Of a stretch of 64,000 nucleotides of DNA, positions 1-17,299 are shown in pieces (positions within the stretch are counted from its first letter, which is position 1; each line of letters opens with the position of its first letter). The stretch comes from Amaranthus tricolor (lineage: Eukaryota; Streptophyta; Magnoliopsida; Caryophyllales; Amaranthaceae), in assembly GCF_026212465.1 (NCBI RefSeq), contig NC_080053.1, forward strand, positions 18,843,342 to 18,907,341. Direction: 5' to 3'. The notes beneath the pieces were generated by a model, which ran no database searches, was not told the origin of the DNA, and saw nothing but the letters and a program-made list of their open reading frames with translations. The translations under genes and the position numbers were made by a program.

Positions 1-1141
1 TTGTAGTGAATGTCAATATAGAACAAAATGATACGAAAAATTCCACGATTGACCATTTAATTCCCACTTTTGTCTTAAAATTTTCATCTCCACCAATAAC
101 CCACTAAAAGTTTTGGTAATATTCTCAATAAATCACCGCTAGCTCATCAACTCCATCACACATAAAACCTGTAGTTAACTAATATTATACTCATCCCTCA
201 AGTCCACATTTTACAAGTTTGTCATGACAAAATGCTTGTGCTCATTGCATGCAGAATGCAAGAATTTTTGTCCAACATATTCCAAACAGATTGCATCACC
301 CTTCATTACGTTTTACAACCATTGTCATTGAAAACACGATTTTTCGATCCACGATTCTATGATTGTACAAATCTACGATCCAAAAACAGGTGAGCGATCT
401 GAATCGTGGTAGGATCGTAATGATAGTAAAATCTTACGATCCTAATTGAAAAAAAATTTTAAGTGGTTGAATTATAACACAATTCTACAATTTTATGATC
501 CTAAAATCCAATCAAACAAAATTTGTTTCAATTATAATTGATTTTTCTAATGCACCATATTTCATCAATTAACGTTACATACATAATTGTGTTTGATAAT
601 ATACCATAATTAACATTAAAAAAAGATATTGAGATTTAAACTAATTATTAAATGTTTTTCTCTTTATTCCACAAAAATAAAGACAAAGAAATTTCATATC
701 ACAGATATAAACTTTAAAGTGAATAATTACAATTTACAATCAGGGATAAATTTTTTTATAGGATCGTACGACACTACGATTTGATCCTATCGTTTCGATA
801 CTACCTTTATTGTCGACTCCAAGTAGAATCTCGATCCTGATAGCCTTGTTTACATTGTTAACCGACACAAGAAATAAACACTTGATGCACATTGATAACA
901 TTCATTGTCACAATGTCGCAACATGCTTCACTCACGATTAATCACACTTAACCTCCAATACATTTCGTCTCAATCCCCTTACCAAAACCATCCCTCAACA
1001 AAGCTTGTATTATGGAAGAATCTAAAGCCTGAAACTCAAAAAAGTAGTAACTAAAATGTTATACCAGAACGAGATTATATGATCAAGAAAGGAACTTAAT
1101 TTGTGTTTTCCTAACAATCAACTAATATTAAAAATAATTCG
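1..1141. other. gene-free AT-rich sequence
   Basis: No coding exon was recognised. Between about 340 and 850 there are many short direct and inverted copies of a GATCGTAG/CTACGATC-type word, which could be a decayed MITE. No clean termini were found. If the subunit H gene continues left, this is its fourth intron. Confidence 0.4.
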
Positions 1142-1457
1142 GGTGTTTGGCATCTGTTTGTGATTGTTGGTTAGTTCAATTGGCTTGTTTAACCAATCGG
1201 TAGCTTTGACTTTCTTAATTCTTACATTAATTGTATAATCTAGTTGTTAATGGCGATGTTTGATAAAATTAATTGTTGATTGTTGGTTGTTTATTGGAGA
1301 AAATAGGCTAACAAGTTAAAGCCCATGAAAAAAGTTGTCCATATCATTTTTTCTTTTTTTTTTCATTTTGGCATAAATGTCGGTTGGCATGATAATTATT
1401 TACCTACAAGTGTTTGGGTAATTGACCAACCAAAAACTTGGCCAAAAAGTCATTCAC
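1142..1457. mobile_element. possible MITE next to VHA-H exon 4
   Basis: The two ends are imperfect inverted repeats: GATTGTTGGTTAGTTCAATT on the left and, on the other strand at the right, a similar word in the form TTTTTGGTTGGTCAATTA. The body is AT-rich without coding potential. The target duplication is unclear, so the limits are approximate. Confidence 0.3.
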
Positions 1458-1587
1458 CAAAGATGGTCTTCAGGCGGCAAGATTGCTCAAAGTAAAAAAA
1501 CAAGGATGCAATAAGTACTATTTACTTATACAGAGTGAAAAACAAAATAAACATTATCTAGCATGTTTCTTTAAAGACTTGCCTTAC

Positions 1588-5959
<4,372 letters not shown>

Positions 5960-6115
5960 TGATTGGTTCGAATTATGCCCAATTCAGAACTTCAATGACA
6001 AACAATTTGAATTAAAAAAATAAATAAATTGAGTTAGATTAACAAATGTATGATAGAGTATTAAAAAGATGAAGAATGAGAAAACAAAATTGGGGGAAGA
6101 GATGAGATCGCATAC

Positions 6116-6185
6116 CTGAGAGAAGAGACACGGCAGGGATAAGAGGAGACTAGTGTGTTTTTCTGCCTTCGTGCTTATTCTTGTT
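6116..6185 (-). other. probable 5'UTR exon and 5'UTR intron of VHA-H
   Basis: On the minus strand a CTCAG|GTATGC donor sits at 6116/6115, about 155 bases upstream of the subunit H start codon. A possible acceptor ending TTGAAG lies near 5992. This suggests a leader intron of about 120 bases. The transcription start is not visible, so the upstream limit near 6185 is a guess. Confidence 0.45.
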
Positions 6186-8440
6186 TCGTTTGATGTGATT
6201 CTCTTTTGATTGTTCGTTTTTGAGATTTACTTTTTTTTTTTTTGAAACGATTTTTGAGATTTACCTTTTTTTTTTTCCTTTTCGTTTTGTTAGTTTTTAA
6301 TTTATTTACGAAGTAGATAACGTTGATGCGATGTACGATTTTATTAAATTTTCCGAAATATTTGTATCAAATAAGAAATTAAAATTTTAAGAAATTAATT
6401 TAACATTATAATTATATCTCTTTTCATTGTGAATAGTTGTATGCATTATAAACATTGTAAGATTTGTATCATACTTTGCATTGTGTGTATAGATGACCGT
6501 AAAAAGTTGGTTCATGACAAATAAATCACAACAAAAGACAAAAAATTTGATTATAAATATATTTAGTATAATCATATTTATACTTGTATTTGTTTATTTT
6601 GAATAAAAGGCAAATGGTTCGTACATGAAGCATACGTAACAAAATTATGAGTATTTTTTAAAAAATAACATATGCTAACAAAAAAAATATTAAATTAATT
6701 ATATAAAATATTACAACTATTAATTACACACTTTAAACTCAAATTTAACATAAATATTTATGTAAAATTATTTTATAAAATTTTAAACAAAAAAAAATCA
6801 TTTGAAATAAAAAAATATAAGTGACTTGCATAAAGATAGTTACAACCTAAATATTATTGGATTTAGCATTGCATTTAAGAACCTAAAAATAAAAAAATCC
6901 TAATAAAAGTATATTATCTTTTAACCATCTCAAATTATCCAATGCACTTAAATAATACTCATTTAATAAATAAAATTAATAAGATTTTATTATTAATTGA
7001 AAAAATGAAATAAAATATATGGTTTGTAATACATTAAATGATGTGAACTAAAAAGTATAAAATCAATTAATATGGATAATATTATAAGCATAGTTAAACA
7101 TTAATAAAGTCAGAGAGATAAATATTAGTCAAAATAATAACGATATCATCATTAAGTTTTGGAGGATAAAGTTTTGTTGAGGTTGTGAAACATAAGCAAT
7201 ATTAAATAGTAATAATGTCAGCGTGTTTTGTTTTAATAATAGTTATAGATAAATTTATCAAGGCTTTTGACATTTTTTTCAAGGTATTATATGGAGTATT
7301 TTAGAATTGTTTGTAAATTAGAGCCCTAAAATTCAAGTATTGTACAGTTTATATTTCGATGTTTCTTTTTTTTGCGAATTACAGTCATCAAAGCATCAAT
7401 GTCTACATCGCTCGTCGTTCAACCAATTCAATTTTGACATGTTGTGAATTATTTATCAATATGACATGTTGCGAGGAAAATTTCATTATCAAAAGAAAAT
7501 ATTCATTACGATAGAGCACATAATCTTTTGGATATGTTTATTCGCAATTAGATAGATTCTCGTGTAAAACACGGATGTAATAAATATTTACTTATATGAA
7601 TACATTACTATTAATTTATAAAATTAATTCATTTATAACATAAATTTAATCTTTAAAACTTTGTATTTGTTATAATAATATAATTGACAAAGCAAAGAAA
7701 TAATTCATTACACAATTATAACCATATATGTGAAAAAAATAGACAAAAAATTACCCTTAATCAATAAAATTTTATTAAACTGATTATCCTTAAGCTATAT
7801 TATATTGATGAAATTACCTAAGTAAGTCAAAAAATGTCCGTTAATAATTTTTATTAAATTTTAATTACTACAATTTTAACATGCAATAGATTACTTTGTT
7901 TATAATAAAAATTGTTCTTTTTTATATGATCCCATTATTGAAATATTTTAGATTTTTTATCAATATATTATATTTTAATCTAATTTTAGATTTTCATCAT
8001 TTAAAAGAATAATAAAATACATAAACTGAATATAAATTAAAACATAAATTTTGAGCTTAAGACTTAAGATTGTGTACATGATAATAAAAAATTATATTAT
8101 TTTACTTTTTGTCTTTTTATAGTTAGATCACTTCTTAATGAAGCAAACTTTAATTTTATTTAAGATTTGAGATAAAAAAGATTATAGGTTTATATGATTA
8201 TAAAACATTTTTATAAGAATAATAAAATATAAAAACTTAATATTAAATATAATATAAATTTTGAGCTAAAGACTTAAGATTATATATATTATAATAAAAA
8301 ATTAAATTATAAAACATTTTAAAATAATAATAAAATATATAATCATTTAATTGTTGTAACAAACTTAAGTAATTCATAATACATTTTTTCTACCATTTAT
8401 TATATTTATAATTCTATTGAAAAGAAATTTTAAATACTCA
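6186..8440. other. gene-free, very AT-rich intergenic sequence
   Basis: No protein-like reading frame, RNA gene or clean transposon terminus was recognised. Poly(T)/poly(A) runs and short AT-rich words dominate. The part nearest 6186 should contain the promoter of the subunit H gene, but no single element can be assigned. Confidence 0.5.
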
Positions 8441-9417
<977 letters not shown>

Positions 9418-10830
9418 ACTAACAAATAACCTTCTTTATATAATCTTTAAAGTAAATAATCATCAAAACAAATATTATACAAGTATAAATTTTACTCATA
9501 AACTTTTTTTCCAATCTTCGTGCATAGCACGGGTTTATATGTAGTTCTTCTATAAAATCTCTATTATTATGTGTTTTATATATTATGCATGTTTCTCGAT
9601 GCACTATTAAATAGTAATATTTTTAATTAAGCATAAGTGAAATGAAAATTACCTCGAATATTCTAACTTTCACTAGTGGAAAAAAACGTATCTGTTGCTA
9701 CTCATTTGCTGCGGTTTTTTATATACGCAGCAATAAATAGGAAAAAGAATTAGGCAAAAAAAAAAAGACAACAAATGTTGTTGTTGTAATGTTGCCCGCA
9801 GCATATAAGCTTTTGGACACATCAAATGCTGTGGTTTTAAGGTTGTCCGCAGCAAATACCCTTCTCTAATAAATTTAAAACCCGCGTTTCAACGTTCCAT
9901 TTCACAAAAACCTACTGTTGTATTCTCCTAAAACCCCACGACTACTACTGTGTTCTTCTTCAAGTTCCATTATCTTCTTCAAGTTCCACTGTCTTCTTCA
10001 ATTTTGCATACTGTCTTCTTGTTCAATCCACGCACAGACTGCTACTGTCTTATTCTTCAAGTTCGTTCTTTTTCTTCAAGTTCCTTCTTCTTGTTCAAGT
10101 TCCTTAAACCCACACGAAAAACCCACGAACATTTCAAAATAAACCCACCATTTTCATTCCTTTTCTTCTTCTTTAACATTTAAAGCCCACCATTGTTGCT
10201 TCCTTCAAAAACCCACGAAATAAGGGCGTATTCTTGTTCTTAGTCAAGGTATTATTTTTCAAGCTTAAATTTAAGTTCTTCAAATTTCATTATGTTTTGG
10301 GAAATTAGTTTATTTTATACTAATTTTGATTTTGTTTTTCATTGTAGGTTGCATAATCAAATTTAAAAACAACATTATCATATCTATTTACCAAGGTATG
10401 TATTGTATATTTGAATGTGAATAATTTACTGATGTATGTACTAGTATATTTGAATGTGAATAATTTTGATTAATTAGGATTTTTAGGGTAGATTGAATGT
10501 GAATAATATACTAATGTATGTGGCTTTATATTTGAATGTGAATAATTTACTTATGTATGTAGTTGTATATCATTAGTTTTTTTATTATTTTGATTTATGT
10601 GTATTTGGTTAAAGAAAAAATGATTTTTTTGGTTATATATGTTTTGCAATTAAAATATACATAATTTGAATACTTTAAATAATATAAAGGTTATACAAGG
10701 ATAAATAGGGTTAATTTAGGGTTAATTAATTTTGTTTCATGCCAAGTTTCATTAATTTTGTTTCATGGGAAAAGTATATATGTTAAAAGTTATTATTAAT
10801 TTTATTTTGAATTAATTAATCACACATAGG

Positions 10831-11797
10831 ATGACAAAAGATCGTACTTGGATGTATAGAAGTATTGAATTGTTAGAATTTATTGATAGCGTATTAGAAT
10901 TTTGTAGTATTGCAGTTGAACATCAAGTTAGGACGGGGGGAGTTGGTTTTTATTGCCCATGTGTCAATTGTGGCGATGTATCAAAAGGTAGATAGTGTTC
11001 ATATCCTTAAGGAACACATACTTTAACGTGGCTTTAGGCCTCAATATCATATTTGGGTTTGGCATTGTGAGGAAGGAGTTTACAAAGAAAAAGTGTTGTT
11101 GAGGATGTCAATAAAAATGTAGTAGATCGTGTTGATGGGTATGAGACAGATGAAGAGAATGTCGATGAGGATGTGGATCGTGTTGATGAGATGATGGAGG
11201 GAGTCGAGGATGAGTTAGGAAAACGTCCTCGTGTTTTTGACTTGTTGACAGAGGCTTCTCAAAAGACTTTGTACCCTGGATGTACAAAGTTCACCAAACT
11301 AACAGCAGTGTTGACAATTTTCAACATTAAGTCAAAGTTCAATTGCAGTGACGCTAGTTTCACAATGTTATTAGAAGCGTTAGGTGAGATGCTTCCCGAG
11401 GGAAATGAAATTCCAAAGTCAACATATTATGCCAAAAAGCTCATGTGTCCTTTCGGCTTAGAGTAGCAGAAGATTCATGCGTGTCCGAATGATTGTGTAT
11501 TGTATCGGAATGAAAACGAGAACTTAGAAGAGTGTCCTAGGTGTGGGTTATCGCGCTACAAGAGTAAAGGGGCTCGGGATGCTAAAGGGCCCCCGGCTAA
11601 GGTATTGTGGTATCTTCCAATAATACCTAGATTCAAGCGCTTGTTTTCTATGAAGAAAGATGCGTTAAATATGAGGTGGCATGCAGATAGGGTGAGGAAA
11701 GGTCACTTGCTCACACATCCATCTGATTCTTCGGAGTGGAAGAGTATTGATAGGTTGCATAAGACTTTTGGTGATGAAGTTCGTAATGTAATTATAT
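10831..11797 (+). pseudogene. TNP2-type CACTA transposase, 5' part, broken
   Basis: The reading begins MTKDRTWMYRS and matches the transposase-associated domain at the start of CACTA TNP2, including a CPC-type cysteine pair (YCPCVNC). An extra base near 10987 shifts the frame at a run of A residues. Downstream in-frame pieces at 11173-11466 and 11500-11799 match the CACTA-B copy. One stop (TAG at about 11464) replaces a Tyr codon of that copy. Homology to TNP2 ends near 11790, where the sequence jumps into the ULP1 region. The DDE-bearing portion is missing, so it cannot be an active transposase. Confidence 0.85.
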
Positions 11798-12627
11798 AAA
11801 TTGAAATAGCAAAAGAGTCTAAAGGGCTCTAGGAGAGAGATCGGTTCCTCATCAAAGGTGTTAACTGGGTCAAAGTTGATGGCAATCACTCCAATTTTGA
11901 CTGATGCGGAGCTAAAAGATCTTTCTCAAGATTGCAAATGGCTGCACACATGTGCATCTTGCATGCGTAAGGAGGACCCAATCGCTCTACCCCTGCAGAA
12001 GGAACAATTCTTCTTTGTTGAGAGCCCTTTTGTAATTATTGTTCCTAGTGACATTGGGCAATTTTTGAGAGGAGAAATGTTGAATGTAGCTCTTATCCAT
12101 GTCTACATGAGGTGATGTTCATTATCTTACAATTTAGGCATTATTGTTTAATTGTTTTAATAACCGAATTACTGACAAAATTTTCTTATTCGTGAGTTTA
12201 GTGCGACTTACGAGGAGCTAAATTCTTGCGACTCCGATAAAAATTGGATGGTTTTGCCCTGAATCGATTTCGGGTACTATAAGCGTAAATGATCCAGATG
12301 ACGTCAAAGCATACATTGAGACTGCTTTGAATAATTCCCTTGCATCTAAACACACGTTCATTATGGCTCCATATGTGGAAGAGTAAGTTTTATTTTTGAA
12401 ATTGAACTTATCTTTTGATTTTTAAGTTCACATAATCTCTAATTTGTTGATTTTAAATTTGCGTTTGTAGTTTGCATTGGATACTTTTGGTCATATGTTC
12501 TTTGAAGAATACTGTGCACATCTTCGACTCATTACAAAAAGCTCAAAGCCCGCCTCGCAACACAAAATTCAAAGCCTTGTTAAATGCGTAATTTTATAAA
12601 TTTTACCAATTTCATTTAATTAAGTGT

Positions 12628-12633
<6 letters not shown>

Positions 12634-12720
<87 letters not shown>
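12634..12720. repeat. (TA)n microsatellite in ULP1-like intron
   Basis: An 87 bp run of alternating TA lies between two exon-like blocks of the CACTA-A ULP1-like gene. Confidence 0.95.
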
Positions 12721-12725
<5 letters not shown>

Positions 12726-12900
12726 ACGACATTAATATTATTACATGTATTGATATATAAATAGTTTTACTTTTTCCATGCGTTTCAACACAATGAAGAA
12801 AGTGCGTGGAGAAATGGGATCTATATCCAGAGCCACATTTCCGAAATGGACAGCAGTAAAGTTACACAACACTATTCGAAATACGTTTCTTTACAGTGTT

Positions 12901-13408
12901 TTTGGCACTTTCGCGCATAAAGTAGCTCAAAGATGGTTTGTTTTGCACGAAACTTGGCACACAATACTATTTGGTATATATTATTGTGTTGTAGTGGTTA
13001 GAATTGAAAATCATAGTCATATGCTAGAAATTACGTGCTAAGTTGCGATTTTAAGGATTTTTAAGCTTTTTTGGCACTTTCGCGCATAAAGTAGCTCAAA
13101 CATGGTTTGTTTTGCACGAAACTTGGCACACAACACTATTTGGTATATATTATTGTATTGAAGTGGTTAGAATTGAAAATCATAGTCATATGCTAGAAAT
13201 TACGTGCTAAGTTGCGATTTTATAGATTTTTAAGCTTTTTTGGCACTTTCGCGCATAAAGTAGCTCAAACTTGGTTTATTTTGCATGAAACTTTGCACAC
13301 AACACTATTTGGTATATATTATTGTGTTGAAGTGGTTCGAATTGAAAATCATATTCATATGCTTGAAATTACGTGCTAAGTTGCGATTTTAAGAGTTTTT
13401 AATGCTAT
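12901..13408 (+). repeat. 169-170 bp tandem repeat, three copies (CACTA-A)
   Basis: The word TTTGGCACTTTCGCGCATAA recurs at 12901, 13070 and 13239, and TTTGGCACT again at 13409. This gives three adjacent copies of 169-170 bp. It lies in the intron before the Cys-bearing exon of the ULP1-like gene. The same unit occurs inverted in CACTA-B at about 19055-19475. Confidence 0.92.
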
Positions 13409-13964
13409 TTTGGCACTAACATCTATTTTCTCTAAGTGCCTTCGACAAGATTATAATACCGTTGATTGCGGCTACTACACTCTCAAATACATGGACGATA
13501 TCTTATAATTCGTGAAGGAGGTTGGAGTCGAAAACATTGATGCCGTAAGTATTTGTTACGTTCTTAAATTATAATACTATATATTTATTACTATCGGTAC
13601 AATCTAATGTTTATGTACCATTTAATTTAATATTATATTATAGATTTTATACGACACTCCAAGGGAAACACGCCTTTTGAGAGATGGGGAAATGCGCGAA
13701 TTGAAAGACAAGATTGCCGCGTATCTTGCTAATTTTATTTGTTCTTGGTAAATAATGTAATTAGTTTAGATTTAGGACTTTCGTATATGTATATATATTA
13801 TTATATATACGATCGAGAGTGTATATATATATTAGTTGGTGATTATTGGTGATTATCATCGGATTATTACATTGTACATTAATCATTATTTATTACATTG
13901 TACATTAATCATTGGATTATTTATAAAACGAAAAAAACAAAATAAAATATATATGTTATATGTC

Positions 13965-14150
13965 GCGATACCGCAGCATATAGTGTATTTTTGAGTTTTT
14001 TAAAAAAAGACTATATGCTGCGATTTTGGGAGAACCGCAGCATATAGTCTTACACTATATGTTGCGGTTCCTATAAAACTGCAGCATATAGTCTTTTTTT
14101 GTGCTGCGGTTTTAAACCGCAACATTTAAAATAGACAATCTGCTGCTATC
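13965..14150 (+). repeat. CACTA-A 3' subterminal repeats
   Basis: Several direct and inverted copies of TATGCTGCGGTT/AACCGCAGCATA form short hairpins. In CACTA elements such motifs are binding sites for the TNPA protein. They match the motif at 9707-9860 and 26480-26690. Confidence 0.75.
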
Positions 14151-15567
14151 ACTAATGCTTGGTGTCTAAACTACAGCATATTGATCGGGAGTTTACGTCC
14201 TTCAATAGTAATACCGCAATTGCACGACGTAGTGTAGTACGTCGGCAAGTACGGGTCGAATCCACAAGGAGTGGGGGTTAAGTTAATAATTTCTCGATCG
14301 ATTAGTGTGTTCGTAAACGTATAATATGATGTTTGAAGATAGAAATAATTAAACAAGAAATTAAAAGTACTTAATGAAAATAAATCATAAAAATAAATAA
14401 GGATACAATGAACTAAAAAGCAAGGATAAAATGATCAATAAACTAAGAGGCATAGGCTAGGCTTTCTCACTAAAGTAGTGTTTACTAAACATTAACCTAA
14501 GGTCATGGATATTTTTTTTAAGGGGAAGAACGTATCATAAGTACTAACATTTTCTCTCGAGCGACAAAAGCTTCCTAAACATACTCAATTACCTATTCTC
14601 ATGGAGCTAAGCATAATTTAAGACATGAAGCACACATTCAACATTTCCAATCAAAGCATCTACCTATTCTCATGGAGATGTATTAACTTTTAAGAAATTT
14701 TGTGATATTTAAATTTTAAAAAAATAAATTAATAATCTAAATTGCTATAATAGGGGAAAAGAAAGAAAACTGAAAACAATAATTAAAATTATTTTATTTT
14801 GGTGAATAAAAATATACACTAACTCATTTAATAATAAGTTAATTTTTAAAATATTTTGTTTAGATTTTAATCTTAAGGAAATTAATTATTCATGTACTAA
14901 ATCTAAAACTAAGCTATTAAGAAATTAATTAAATAAAATAAAATTTTATTTTCTAAAAATTTGGATAAATCGGCTAGGATCTATAATAAACCCAATATGT
15001 CCTTTTAGTATTTATTTATGATGAAACTATTTATTTTATCATTTATAATAAATAGACGTTAAGAAATTAATTATTAAGAAATTAATAAAGCTAATTGAAA
15101 ATTAATCTATAAAAATACTAAAGACCCATTTAAGTTTTGAGTTAGTTTAATAATAAATTATTATTTATATGTAAATTGTTATAAATTTATTTCTATTATA
15201 TGTTATTGTAATGTTACATTTATATGAAAACAGTAACATGATAATAAAAAGACTTGATAGTGAGGAAATGTTGAACCATGCTTCCGGCATGTAAAAAACG
15301 TGGGACGTGTTTTTCGGCACGTAAAATACGACGAACATAGTAAGATTATTTAACCTAACCTGTGGCTCGAGCAACATTGTACTGAAGGAGTGACGACTCC
15401 CACTAAGTTAGGGGTTTTGGTTTACCTCACCTAACAGGCCCTTGCGTATATCAAACAAAGATCATATGTGTTGCATTCATTAAAAAAGTAATCGGATTTC
15501 ACGCCCTAACACTCAAGCAGAAGTGTTAGTAAATCACGCTCTGGTACTCAAGTAGAAGGACTAGAAG
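14151..15567. other. non-coding sequence between the CACTA elements, left part
   Basis: No gene was recognised. A direct repeat of CCTATTCTCATGGAG occurs at about 14591 and 14661. The stretch GTCGAATCCACAAGGAGTGG at about 14254 resembles words common in plant repetitive DNA, but no terminal repeats were found. It may be the remains of an insertion that removed the CACTA-A 3' end. Confidence 0.4.

Positions 15568-15658
<91 letters not shown>
15568..15658. repeat. (TA)n microsatellite
   Basis: About 91 bp of uninterrupted alternating TA in the spacer between the two CACTA elements. Confidence 0.95.
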
Positions 15659-15662
<4 letters not shown>

Positions 15663-16163
15663 AATACAAAAAAAAATTGAATCCTCTATATTGCATAAAT
15701 CCTTTTACATATTACTTATTGAAATGCACATATTTGTATGCTTGTATTATGCTGGCAAGTTTTTATACTCGGCTTATTAGCTGACCGATTCCCATCGGCT
15801 GTTCGCTAATAATGGGAGCAGATCTGCAGGTCACTTTACATGAGGTTATTAAGAAGCTATTGTATTGTCTATATGTTATTAGGGTATAGTATGTATGTAA
15901 TTTATATAATGGGTATGTAATAACGATAATTATGTATTAAAGCAAGATGTAATATGTAAAATTATATTTTAATGATTTAATTTTTATTTGTTTTTTATTT
16001 TTGAAAATACTATTCTGTTTTATTTCTTTTACGCAATAATCATGGCTCGATAGACTTCCGCTTTATCATTACTTACTATTATATTATATTAAACCTATAT
16101 TTAGAAAAGAACAGTCCGTTACAACAAACACATATATTAAACCTATATCTAATGAACACTACA
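15659..16163. other. non-coding sequence between the CACTA elements, right part
   Basis: No gene was recognised. A short palindromic stretch GCTGACCGATTCCCATCGGC starts near 15780. Homology of CACTA-B to CACTA-A stops abruptly at the right edge, about 16164. Confidence 0.4.
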
Positions 16164-17090
16164 AACGCAAATTTAAAATAAAAAAATTAGAGAAAATGTG
16201 AACTTAGATAAAAATAAGAACAATTTAAAAAATAAAACCTACTGTTCAACATATGGAGCCAAAATGAATGTGTGTTTGGCTGCAAGTGAATGTTTCAAAG
16301 CACCCTCAATATATGTTTTGACGTCATCTAACTTTTGGTCGCATCTAACACCCACAATCGATTCAGGATAAAACCATTCAATTTTTATTGGAGGTTCGCA
16401 ACAATTCAGTTCATCAAAAGCCACACTAAACTCACGAATTAAAATTTTTATTAGTCGTTTGGTTATTAAAACAATTAAACAATAAAGCCTAAAACGTAAG
16501 ATAATAAACATCACCTCATGCAAACATGGATAAGAGCGATGATCAACATATCTCCTCTCAAAAATTCCCCGATATCACTCCGACCAATAACTACAAAGGG
16601 GGCCTTATCAAAACTAAATTGGTCCTTATTAAGGTGGAGTATTATTAGGTCCTCCTCAGCCATACGTGATGCACATGTGTGCAGCCACTTGAAATTTGGA
16701 GAGAGATCCTTTAGCTCCTCCTCAGTGAAAATTGGATTCGCTCCCATCAACTTTAAGCTTTTTGTATCAGCAGACTCCTTCGATGAGGAAATGATCCCTC
16801 TCTTAGAGCCCTTTGGACTTTTAGGCTATTAATTTAAATTTATACAATTTAATTAGTGTAAGCATGCAATTAAAATAATAAAAAGAAATAAGATACAAAA
16901 TGATTATTACCTTTGTAGTGAATCGGACCCAAGCATATGGCCATGTGACGAAACTACCTTGGGCGTCTAATAGTTTCTCAAGGGTCCATTCTGGCATTGG
17001 AACCGAAAGTGAGAAATCTTCAAACCCCTTTACAATAGTTTCTACAATCACACTTATGTGCCCACCTGTAACAGGCATGGAATGCACTGT
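16164..17090 (-). pseudogene. ULP1-like protease gene of CACTA-B, 3' truncated
   Basis: Minus-strand blocks 17087-16915 (...VIVETIVKGFEDFSLSVPM...), 16830-16512 (ELKDLSPNFKWLHTCASRM... to HVCMR) and about 16450-16244 (ELNCCEPPIKIEWFYPES... to APYVEQ) align with the CACTA-A copy. They match the region upstream of the protease core in ULP1-like transposon proteins. The next exon, which carries HWILLV in copy A, is absent: after the intron acceptor the sequence becomes unrelated. No catalytic residue remains. It was probably transcribed as one unit with the TNPA-like gene upstream. Confidence 0.7.
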
Positions 17091-17299
17091 TTGGCCCTCT
17101 TTAGTTGGCTATACCACACCATATGCAACCTCAGTTAAGTTGCCACCACTGGCAACACCTAACTGAGGCAGCAAAAGAGAACAACGAGTCGCCTCTTGAA
17201 AATTGTGTCGTTTAGTATAATTAGCATCATAATAAAATATTAAAACACATTGCAATTTAAATTAATAGGTTTTTATATATTTAAAAACTATGTACGTTT

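Larger units (their letters stand above)
11798..13751 (+). pseudogene. ULP1-like cysteine protease gene of CACTA-A, decayed
   Basis: ULP1/SENP proteases of the C48 family cleave SUMO-type conjugates; copies carried by CACTA and MULE elements are common, with unknown roles. Exon-like blocks are 11881-12112 (ELKDLSQDCKWLHTCASCM...), about 12201-12385, 12472-12588 (LHWILLVICSLKNT...FDSL), 12781-12890, about 13436-13545 (DYNTVDCGYYTLKYM) and 13645-13751 (ends ANFICSW, TAA). The likely triad His (HWILLV), Asp (IFDSL) and Cys (DCGYY) can be read. At least one frameshift and a stop after YMDDI are present, so it is called a pseudogene. Introns contain a (TA)n tract and a 169 bp tandem repeat. Confidence 0.75.
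9671..14150 (+). mobile_element. CACTA element A: internally deleted, 3' terminus not found
   Basis: The left terminus CACTAGTGGAAAAAAACGTA starts at 9671 and is nearly identical to the outer terminus of CACTA-B. Subterminal repeats built on GCTGCGG/CCGCAGC occur at 9707-9860 and 13965-14150. Between them lie a TNP2 5' part and a ULP1-like gene; the TNP2 remainder and the TNPA-like gene are absent. No matching 3' terminus is visible near 14150, so the right boundary is approximate. No 3 bp duplication could be confirmed. Confidence 0.85.

Noticed and set aside
14245..14265. tRNA-like T-arm word (GGGTCGAATCCAC)
   Set aside because: No acceptor stem, D-arm or anticodon arm could be folded around it.
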